Positions 33,453 to 64,000 of a DNA stretch of 64,000 bases are shown one piece after another. Position numbers and translations under genes: made by a program. Where the stretch lies: the NCBI GenBank assembly GCA_034440575.1, contig JAOTOL010001644.1, forward strand, positions 3,738,001-3,802,000, written 5' to 3'. Positions within the stretch are counted from its first letter, which is position 1. The number at the start of each line of letters is the position of its first letter. The notes below the pieces were generated by a model, which searched no databases, was not told the origin of the DNA, and worked only from the letters and a program-made list of their open reading frames with translations. This DNA is from Imbricaverruca yamaguchii (taxonomy: Eukaryota; Arthropoda; Thecostraca; Neoverrucidae).

Positions 33453-34795
33453 ATGGCAACGCAACACAAAAACACAACTCCTGGCCCTTCTCGAAGGAGC
33501 CAGACAGACCGATCCGCTGTGAACGAGGGAGGCCCACGTATACTCATTTTCCGAGCATGTGAAGGTGCCAAGCAGCTGGCCCCGCTATCGCCGTTTCAGC
33601 GACGATATGGATGCAACAAGTTCGGATTAGTCGTCAGATGTCAGACTTTGCGTGACGGAGAGCTAGAGGTGGAGTTTTCGAGGAGAGAAGATGCGAAACA
33701 TGCGCTGGCAGCAAAACTATTCACATACAACATGCGAGGGAGTAGTGACAGACGCGAGGTGACCATTCCAATTTTCAGTGAACCCCACAAAACGAAAAAC
33801 TTGTCAAAGGGTATTATCAACTGTTTCGACCTGAGAAACGTTCCCGATGCGAAAATAGTGAACGACCTATCGGAATTAGGGGTGACTGAGGCTCGTCGTA
33901 TCAATACGAAAAGGGAACGGAGATGCAGCACACGAACAGCATAATTTTGACATTTAATACAGTTGACCTTCCAGCCACTGTTCTTGTCGGATATACTCGT
34001 GTGAAGGCTCGCAGGTACATCCAGAATCCCATGCGATGCTTCCATTATCAACGCTTTGGACACACCAAACCCGCATACCGCAATCGGCCCGCTTGCGCAA
34101 ACTGCGCTTATACCACCCACAGCACAGAACACTGTGATACCCGGAAGCCCTGGTGTGTGAATTGTGGAAGCGGGCAAGCACCGCACACCTCACAAGACCG
34201 TACCTGCCCTACGTACCTGAAAGAAAAGGAGATACTGTCACTGAAATTCACACATAACATTTCGTTCCGCGGAGCCAGAGATATGTATCCTAGCACACAC
34301 CCAGTAATTCCTTACGCTGTTAAGGCAGCAACACTACCAGCGGTGAGTGAGACCCCAGCCCGCCCGCCGCAACACGAGCAGGGTAGTGCTGCGGTGCTCA
34401 TAGGTCAGCTCGTAGCTCTGCTAGGATCATTCGGGGTCGCCTGGCCCCCGTTGACCCCAAGAGCAACCAGAGAACCCGAGATAGTGTGGAATGAAGCACA
34501 GGCCACGAATTCCGTGGAGGGATTGCACGCAGAGGACACAGCCACGGTCCTCCTTGAACGTGATGAAAACTGGCAGGAGGCGCGGAGCAAGATGCATCCA
34601 GGGAAGTCCACATCGTCCTCCCCACGAAAGCCCAGCCACCTACCATCTACCACTCCACCCACCTCGAAATCCCCATCTTCCACTTCCCATCCTCCCTCCA
34701 ACATCCCTCCAGCCCCTCCACGCACCAACAGCACCGCCAAATCCCTATCATCCACCTCCTCCCTCCCTGAAGCCATTCCCCTTCCCGTGAGGTAG
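33453..34795 (+). pseudogene. LINE ORF1 (gag-like), frameshifted
   Basis: Starts at the ATG at 33453 and runs 164 codons to 33944; the reading is then picked up in another frame before 33923, so one frameshift lies near 33915. The second part has three zinc-knuckle regions. The second (CANCAYTTHSTEHC) and third (CVNCGSGQAPHTSQDRTC) keep their Cys/His ligands. The first (CFHYQRFGHTKPAY) has Tyr at two positions where Cys is expected, consistent with two G-to-A changes. A Pro/Ser/Thr-rich tail follows to 34795. ORF1 proteins of this class bind the element RNA. Confidence 0.85.
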
Positions 34796-35303
34796 ACTTC
34801 TCCCTCAACATCTGCGTCCGCACCGCCATCGCCCGATCAAGAAACACCCACCGACAGATGCCTATCTTCGACGTGAGCCTGAACTACCAGGAAGCCGAAA
34901 GACGTGCCCGCGAGGCCAAGCGGGCACGTCTATCTCAGATGGAAAGGGCCCGGACAAGAAGCCGCCAAGACACTGGCATAGCTCTACCCCCACGGCCATC
35001 CACCCCATTGTCGCGTCGGCGGGTGGAGGGGCAGCCCCGCCAGGAAACAAAATGACCATAAATCAAATGAGTCATCCCCCACCCCCTCCCCGGCTGTGGC
35101 CTCAGAAGCGAGGTCTGCCACCATCGAACTCTCCACCGGGGGAGGGGTCACCACGTTCCCGCCCGATGACTCAGTACCTTGGGCCGAGCCAGCTCGAAGC
35201 TCGCGGGTTACCTCTGGGTTTGAGGGCGGGAACAGGGGAAACCTAACCCGCTCTCGTTTCCACAGTTTTTAGCTCGCAACTTTTACCTTTATATATCTGA
35301 CTT

Positions 35304-38300
35304 ATGAGTTGTATCGCTACAGTGTATCTTTTATCTGACGTACAGTGTATCGCTGCTCACATGAAAATAAATCGCCACGCTGTCACCATATGTAGTGTAT
35401 ATCTCCCGCCGGGCGAGAGGTTCCCACTTTCTGAGCTGTCCCAGATGGTGGGGCAGCTCCCTTCACCGGTAATGGTGTGCGGCGATTTTAACGCCCAGCA
35501 CCTTCTTTGGGGCTCAGCCACCACGACGAGCCGCGGACGTGCAGCCGAATGTTTTGCACGAGCTTCTCCACTCTGTGTACTTAACACAGGAAAGCCAACC
35601 CATTTTACATTGACAACTGAGCAGACCTCCGTGCTGGATCTTACCCTCTGCAGTCCAGAACTTGCACCCTTTTTTTAGAATGGTCCGTGGACGATGATCC
35701 ACATAACAACGACCATTTTCCCGTTTTGTTTTGTTTTATTAACCGTGTTTTCGTAAGCCGGCGACCTTCCAAGCAGTGTAAAATAATTGACCATGTGGCC
35801 TGGAAATTCACAGTTAATGGAATTGTGCTATTTCATCCTTGTCTTAGGCTTTTGCCATTTTGCTACATGCGTGGGCAGTCATTATACACACGACTGCTAA
35901 AAATGTAAAATGCATGTGACTGAAGTGAAAGGCATTCCGATTTTTTAATCCTTAAGTGGCGATCCTTTATTTTCTTCCAATCTTTCACTATTCCCAAGCA
36001 ACTTCTTTCTTCATCCACACAGTTAATGGTGAAGTAATGTTAGGACACTGCTTCCAAGTGGATATTTAACCGAGCCAATTGGGATGCTTTCCAAGCAAAT
36101 CTTGAGAGTAGACTTGGAGACTACTCCGGTGAACCTGGTGTTTCGGTGGAGGCATTCACGACGGCAACTGTGCAGAGCGCTCAGCGGCACATCCCTCGTT
36201 CTTCAGGAATTTCAGTTCGAGTACCCGTTACGTGGTGGTCGGAAAAGTGCCGAGAGGTGTTGCGTGCCAGGAAGAAAGCTTTTCCTGCATTTAATAGAAA
36301 TAGTTGTACGGCAAATTTAATAGCTTTCCTCAAAGCACGAGCATTCGCAAGGCGTACTATCGCTGAAGCGAAACAAGATTTATGGAAAGCTTACGTGAAC
36401 ACATTTAATCGATCCACATCACAGTATGGTCCCGCATTAAGCGCTTTTCTGGAAAGTATACTCCACTCCCACTTCCCACCCTACACATTGCAGGCCGGGG
36501 TATCATTGACCCGGAAGAAGTAGCGGACGAGATGGGACGAGCGTTGTCAGCACGCTCGAAATATTTTAGCGTCCGTTTCTCGACCTACAAGGCTCAGTGC
36601 GAAGCACACCCCTTGATTTTTCAACCACAGATCTCCTCGAATACAACATTCCATTGTCTATTTCAGAACTGACTGCAGCGGTCAGCACTCCGAGAAGCGT
36701 TGCAGAAGGTCCGGATACATTACATGATGATATTATTCAGCATCTACCACAAACAGCCTTAGATATTCTCCTGAATGCGCTAAATGACATATGGACAACG
36801 GGCACATTTCCATCTTCGTGGCGGAAAGCAATAGTGGTGCCCATACGCAAGCAAAATAAAACTGGTATAGACCCACTGCTTATCGCCCACTTGTTTCGCT
36901 CACTTGTGCCTTTTGTAAGCTATTTGAAAAAAAGGTGAATGTCCGATTAATGTGGTTTCTAGAACGTAACAATCTCTCTATGATACAGAGTGGTTTCTGA
37001 AAACATCGCAGCATTTTTGAGCACGTTTTAACACTCGACTCTGTTGTGCGCTCTAGTTTTAGGAAGAAATGCCACGCAGCTGCGATATTTTTCGATATTG
37101 ACGGAGCATACGATACTGCATGGCGACACGGTATTGTCATGAAGTTACACTTGATGGGTATCAGAGGCCCCATGGGGTTTTCTTTGCACATTTTTTAGCT
37201 GCAAGAACTTTTCGTGTCAGGGTAGGAGGCTTCCTCTCTGGCACTTTCCAGCAAGTGTACGAAGTTCCGCAGGGGAGTGTGCTCAGTGTCGCATTGTTTG
37301 CCATTGCCATCAACGACGTGGGCTTCTCACTCCCAGCTTCTACAGGAAAAGCACTATTCGTAGATGATTTTGCTGTTTGGTGTTCTTCTCGTACTGCACG
37401 CATGGTAGAGAGACAACTCCAACTGGCTGTCCGGAAGGTGCAGAATTGGTGTGACAAAACGGGCTTCGCCATGTCAACATCGAAAACCGTTGCTGTCCAC
37501 TTCTGCCGAAAACGTTCTTGCACCGATCCGGTGATTATGATGAATGGGAACCGCATTCCTTTCAAACCAGCTGCAAAGGTTTTAGGGGTGTGGATGGACC
37601 GTCGACTAACATACAGAACCCACATCAACGATCTAGCGCAAAAATGCGCGAAGAGACTGCAAGTAATGAAAACCGTCTCCAGGTGTTCGTACGGGGCAGA
37701 CAAACATGTCTTACTTCTCATGTATCGATCTCTCGTGCGCTCTAAACTTGACTATGGATGTTTTATTTATGACGGAGCATGTGCCACATACAAGCGTTGT
37801 CTTGATGTCATCCATAATTTAGCTCTTCGCATCGCTACTGGAGCCTTTCGCACTTCACCGGCTTAAAGTGTTATGGCAGAAGTAGACTAACCACCTCTTG
37901 CGTTACGCCGTAAGTTATTGGGCGCGAGATACGCGTGCAATGTTGTCCAAAACCGGAAACATCCAGCCTATCAGTGGATATTCTCGAGAACATCAAGAAC
38001 ATGTAACAGGGCCCATCAGCGTGGATTACCGTTTTCTATTCGCATGGCTTCGATCCTTCGTGACTGCAATATCAGGCCGCGTTCTGTAGCAGGTCTTACT
38101 ACGCCGAGCACTCTCCCATGACACGCTGTCCCAGTGCAAACTGACGTGGCTTTATCGTACTCAAAGAAAGCACATGTAAACCCGGAGGGACTTCGAATAC
38201 TGGCGCTGGGAAAAATACATGAATATGACGACTTTTCGCGAATTTACACAGATGGTTCAAAGTCAGTCTCTGGTGTTGGATGTGCTTTCGTCAGTCGACA

Positions 38301-39070
38301 CAGTGTAAGGGTCTTTCTCCTTACCAACGCAAGCATCGATTTTTACCGCCGAATTGTATGCGATTCTGCAAGCCCTCTATTTTATACAGGAAGGCCTGTC
38401 CACAAAGCATGTGGTTTTCACAGACTCCTTGAGCAGTCTCCTTGCATTGACAACCTTTAACCACGATAACCTGCTTGTTCGTAGGATCATCAAACTCGTG
38501 AAATCCCTACGTGACATCGGCAGAGATATCGTTTTCTGTTGGATTCCTAGACATGTCGGACTCGCGGGAAATGAAGCTGCTGACACAACCGCCAAACACG
38601 CCATCAGCAATGGCCGTGTGGTCCATCTACGGCTCCCTCCAAGGGACCTTTATCCCACTATATTGTCAAATATACGGTTAGAATGGCAACTAGCCTGGAA
38701 CTCGAAGTGTACTAAGCTAAGGGTTTTAAAACCGATACTAGGAAAGTGGCGATCCTCACACCGAACCAAACGACAGGAAGAAGTAGTACTCTGCCGATTG
38801 AGAATAGGTCATACCTTTGCAACGCACAGTTACATGCTGACTGGTGATGACCCACCTCTATACCCACGCTGTTCTAATCCGCTTACTGTGTACCATGTCT
38901 TAGTAGGCTGTACACTGTTAGAACCTCTACGACGCCAGATTTTAGGACTGCTTTACGCCGACATTTCTTTACTCATTCTAATTGGGAACGACTCTGATGT
39001 CGTGGCGTCTGGTAATATTTTTACCTTCCTTCGAAACGCTCGCCTAGAGGTGATATACTCTCACCCGTGA
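35304..39070 (+). pseudogene. LINE ORF2: endonuclease, reverse transcriptase, RNase H (broken)
   Basis: Endonuclease: VMVCGDFNAQHLLWGS and SVLDLTLCSPELAP (35304-35678), then a stop and, in another frame, NNDHFPV (35690-35730), the conserved C-terminal motif. RT: fingers at 36597-36938, then a frameshift and stops, with FFDIDGAYDTAW near 37090, then 37120-37866 with PQGSVLS and FVDD, the catalytic Asp pair (usual YADD). RNase H: IYTDGSKSVSGVG (38238-38280), then FTDSLSSLLAL and CWIPRHVGLAGNEAAD (38354-39070), which hold the expected acidic residues and His. At least four breaks are visible. The region 35740-36070 is poorly conserved and may include inserted or decayed sequence. Confidence 0.9.
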
Positions 39071-39113
39071 ACATTGATAACAAGCTGTGATAGCAGCCCA
39101 ATATATTGATTAT

Positions 39114-39180
39114 AATAAAGTTATGGGCGCAAAATGACCCTGGAAGTCGACGCGCCCCTAAGCTCCAATTCACCACCACC
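39114..39180 (+). promoter_or_regulatory. LINE 3' end: AATAAA, GGGCGC/GCGCCC hairpin, CACC end
   Basis: AATAAA at 39114-39119; stem arms at 39125-39130 and 39152-39157; then CTAAGCTCCAATTC and three CACC-like steps. The same layout occurs in isolation at 1388-1446. 3' stem-loops are how many LINE reverse transcriptases recognise their own RNA; for this element that is inference. Confidence 0.7.
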
Positions 39181-39194
39181 GCTGAACATATTCC

Positions 39195-39719
39195 AGTACG
39201 CTATTGATCCCAGACACTTGACAAGCAGCACACCACAAGAAGTGTCCTGGCTCATCACTAACCACGGACACCTGTGACAGGCGCATTATCACGGAAACGT
39301 TCCGTTACACTGCCGAAACGAATTCTAGCGCAGTGTGGTGCGATTGTGTTGGTTAATTGATGTTTTATTGTGTATGTCAAAATATGCAATCAGAGGTGTA
39401 GGCATTATTTTTTGTGACGTATGTTCCCAAGTGCTACAAAGTCTTCAGTGCATTACATTCCACACCAAGCAATCAAAATAAACATGTTTAAAAACAATTT
39501 ATGTACAGGTCCTGCAAAGACATCACCGTTTTGGTTACTGTCAGGAATGACAAGGCCCTTTTAAGCTTTGACGTCCCTCCCCGTAATTCGTCTCTCGTGT
39601 TGGCAGCGTCTAGGTGGTGTATACGATATTCTTTAAGATGAGTGTCAAGCAACATCTGTGCGTGTATGGAGGGCACAGGTAAAGGTGCAAGCTTAACCAG
39701 ATGCCTGGGTTTTGTGTCC
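39195..39719. other. Intergenic, nothing recognised
   Basis: About 525 bases; continues the DNA that stood left of the LINE before insertion. No gene seen. Confidence 0.4.
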
Positions 39720-40700
39720 TTAACACTCGCACGTCCGGCGGTCCGCGCCAACTTCGCATGTCCAGGGGGGCAGATGTCTGCTCCCATATGATCTCTAGAA
39801 CTATGCTAGGTAGCGACAAAAGGAAAACGGCGTTGGATAGCTGGTGACAGGCCCTATTAAAGTGTTTCGGTCATTTTTTTTCTCGCTAAGGTCAATATTC
39901 AGGTCACTGGGTCATCATAGGCCAAAGTCGACCAGATCAGGTGGGACTCTCAGGTATTGACACATATCTCAGGACCTGTAACAGATAGAAACAAACGGCG
40001 AACGCTATTCGGCAGTCCTTGAAATGTGCTATCGACAATAGGCGGTGTGATTTAAGGTCAGGTCAACTGAAACTATGACCTCAGGTCAAGGTCATGAAGT
40101 AGCTTAGGGAGGGCATGTAATGTATCAATCGACGCGTCTTGGCGATACAGGCACAATGACGGTAATTTCAGCATTCTAGCTCAATGCATTGCGATATAAT
40201 GCACATAAATGTGTAGTGATCTCAGGTGACCTCAGATGACCTTGGTGATGTCAGTGGTAACATTGCGTATAGCTTCAAACTACATGCCACAACCTTTGTG
40301 AGATCATTCCGAGAGCAAACATGTAGCCAGGAGCATTTTTATATTTTACCATAGACCTATAATGGGGAAGTCATGGCCGCGACCTGACCTCAGGTCAATG
40401 CTACGAAAAAACCAGATGTACATATTATGGTCCCTGATGAGATCATGACGTGTTATAAGTTTGAAATAAATCGACCAATTATTGTGGAAGGTATGCTACC
40501 TAGAACTCCGAGTGTAGTTGGGTCACTTCGCCTGACCAGGTGGCCTGACCTAAGATGGCCCAGGGTTAAAAATTATGAGGATATGCGGAAACGACTAATG
40601 AGCAGCCATGCGAGGTTTGGCCTTGCTAACTCGATTAGTATGGCGGCACGTTAGGAAAAACCGCAGGGGGGATATCTGCCCCCGGACGTGCGCGTGTTAA
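39720..40700 (-). mobile_element. TTAA-flanked DNA transposon, copy 3 (most complete)
   Basis: TTAA at 39720-39723 and 40697-40700. Ends are CACTCGCACGTCCGG and CCCGGACGTGCGCGTG, inverted to each other. Palindromes near the ends: GGGGGGCAGATGTCTGCTCCC-like (near 39765) and GGGGGGATATCTGCCCCC (near 40666). It is the reverse orientation of copies 1 and 2. The interior has many AGGTCA half-sites, including TCAAGGTCA at 40086-40094. No transposase: non-autonomous. Confidence 0.85.
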
Positions 40701-41336
40701 GATGTGGGGAAATATGGACTTTTTAATCACCGAATGAGACCGATATGCCATGCACACATGTCCTTGCCATGTCATGTCATGCACACATGGCATGTCCATC
40801 AAATACTCCTCAGGCACCATGTGCATACAGGCGATGGCCATAAAGCATAATTGGCAATACCCGCAGAAAATAGCGTTACTATATATGAAGATTGTGAAGT
40901 GTTATCCATGTAGTGGGTTTTGCAAATTCGAACAATTGTTTTATCTGGCTCATATGCATTTCGTCATGATAACTGGACGAGGTTAATTTTAGTGACGGTC
41001 ATTTCTGTATCATCAGTTAGCTGTCAGTAACTTGTCAGTACTCAATTTTGTCCACACAAAGCTGGTTTTATTCGATTATGACCAAGTTTAGATAGTGCTC
41101 AGAGCAAAGCTGGTGCCATCCGTTTTAGTAATGTGTTACTTTTTCATTCGTTCTTGTTTCGAGAAATTGCTTGTCAGACTTTGGAATTGTGAGCCGTGAG
41201 TTGATAAGCTTTGTTATTCGTAGGTTGTCCAAAACTATATCAACTTAGTATGCTACTTAAATGATACTGACATGGCAACGCGTTCTACTGGATTGACTGG
41301 CGTTGCGTTTGCAGTCGGGCATGTATCTCCTGTACG
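40701..41336. other. Region upstream of the WNK start
   Basis: Contains a CATGCACACATG-type short repeat (40745-40800). A TTTGCAG at 41307-41313 could be a splice acceptor, so the first WNK coding exon may have an upstream non-coding exon. No TATA box or initiator is claimed. Confidence 0.35.
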
Positions 41337-63127
<21,791 letters not shown>

Positions 63128-64000
63128 GTGAGTCGGCCGCACCAGCTCCGCTGTCGCCCGGTCTCCGGCAATGTGGTCCCGTCTCCGGTAGCGTCACCCA
63201 GTCTCCTGCGGCACCCGTCTGCCTCGTCTTCTGACCGGTGGTTGCTGCAGAAGATAACTGCGACATGGCAGGCGACGCCGGTCCTCTCTTGCCGTATCGA
63301 AGTCTGCTTCTGGCGCCTCTGCGCTGCTTGCTCGGCCGTTTTTCGGTTCCTCGTCTGGTTGTTTTGGTTCAGTTCCCGAACACGCTACGTGGCATTGCTG
63401 CACCGTTTTTTTCCACGTCTGATTGTGGTTTTCTGCTGACTGATGGTGCCGACTGGAGGTGCCTCGTGCCTCGCATGACATCTACTCGCTACACACACGC
63501 CATTATTATGTTCCACCCGGCCCCGGTGACACTGCGCGTGTCACGTAAGCACGTTCTGTTGTGCTAGCATATCTGCATATCTGCATATTATGGTGCATAG
63601 GTCCATCGTAAATTAGTTTTTTGTTGGCTTCTTTGTTGCAGGTCAACACTGCATATGCGAAGCTAAGTAATTCATCGGTTTTCACATCATCTCGATTTCT
63701 CGCGATATTTTTCGTTGCTTTCTGCATGTCCGTTGCAGCAGTGTTGAGACCACAGCTAGTCGCACTCCACACAGACTTAATGATTTGACTTAATGATTTG
63801 ATTTTATTTATTTATTTTGGTTTGATCGATTTCCTACTTTTGGTTTGATTTTGATTTGATCGAGAGACTGGCGATATTCAGATGGTTGTTCTCTAGCGTC
63901 TTGCTTCTGTGATCGACCTACCAAATGATGCTACAGTTGTAGATGCTTCGTCGATCGGCGCATCGTCACTTGCGGCTGCGGATAGCCTTTGGTGGGAGCC
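63128..64000. other. Right end of window, WNK intron or flank
   Basis: Becomes AT-rich after 63560, with TTTGATTTGAT-type short repeats at 63785-63870. No exon recognised; the gene is presumed to continue to the right. Confidence 0.4.

Larger units (their letters stand above)
32774..39181 (+). mobile_element. Full-length non-LTR retrotransposon (RNase H-bearing, I-superfamily-like), inactive
   Basis: A perfect 13-bp duplication CTGAACATATTCC lies at 32761-32773 and 39182-39194, so both ends of the 6.4-kb insertion are defined. Order: GC-rich 5' UTR, ORF1 (gag-like with zinc knuckles), ORF2 (APE endonuclease, reverse transcriptase, RNase H), 3' UTR with AATAAA (39114-39119), a GGGCGC...GCGCCC stem and a CACCACCACC end. 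Stops and frameshifts make it non-functional. RNase H plus an APE-type endonuclease point to the I superfamily rather than Jockey or RTE; exact clade not determined. Confidence 0.93.

Overview
The window is animal nuclear DNA, most likely from an arthropod and possibly a crustacean. It carries intron-split genes with GT-AG borders, tRNA-derived SINEs, LINE and DNA transposons with target-site duplications, and very many minisatellites. The species assignment is inference. No bacterial or phage gene is present.

Two host genes are supported, both on the + strand. (1) The 3' end of a BNIP3/NIX-type mitochondrial BH3-only receptor: exons at 3230-3306, 9621-9770 and 10242-10293. They join in frame and end with a TAG; the 5' exons should lie left of the window. 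(2) A WNK (with-no-lysine) kinase from 41337 past the right edge: 13 well-supported exons and one tentative exon that splice in frame. They encode an N-terminal disordered region, the kinase domain (catalytic Lys in the glycine loop, Cys in the usual Lys position, HRD, DLG, two activation-loop Ser), two PF2-like domains, a Gln-rich linker, Pro/Ala/Gln-rich tails and an RFxV docking motif. BNIP3 acts in mitochondrial quality control and WNK in chloride and osmotic signalling. Nothing here links them beyond adjacency.

Layout: 0-3 kb, repeat fragments; 3-10.3 kb, BNIP3 exons with minisatellite-filled introns; 10.3-13.5 kb, presumed 3' UTR and repeats; 13.8-16.5 kb, a decayed transposase-like gene (minus strand) split by a hAT-like element; 16.9-21 kb, a TACGT satellite holding a second, inverted hAT-like copy that itself carries a 2.4-kb insertion; 21-27 kb, degenerate repeats and a TTAA-flanked element; 27-32.7 kb, AT-rich, CpG-poor DNA with a second TTAA element and an intact SINE; 32.77-39.18 kb, a full-length but mutated RNase H-bearing LINE with a perfect 13-bp target-site duplication; 39.7-40.7 kb, a third TTAA element; 41.3-64 kb, WNK, whose introns carry separate tandem arrays. 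The largest is a ~4.4-kb array of 29-bp units inside the kinase-domain intron.

The most unusual signals are these: tandem 'echoes' of a splice acceptor plus the first codons of the following exon, seen in both genes; a family of tiny LINE 3' tails (one a 60-bp insertion with a 13-bp duplication) sharing a hairpin and end motif; TTAA transposons with palindromes near their ends and dense AGGTCA half-sites; and a hAT-like family carrying a GATGAC microsatellite within the element. I found no unmistakably new gene system. The novelty lies in repeat and intron biology.
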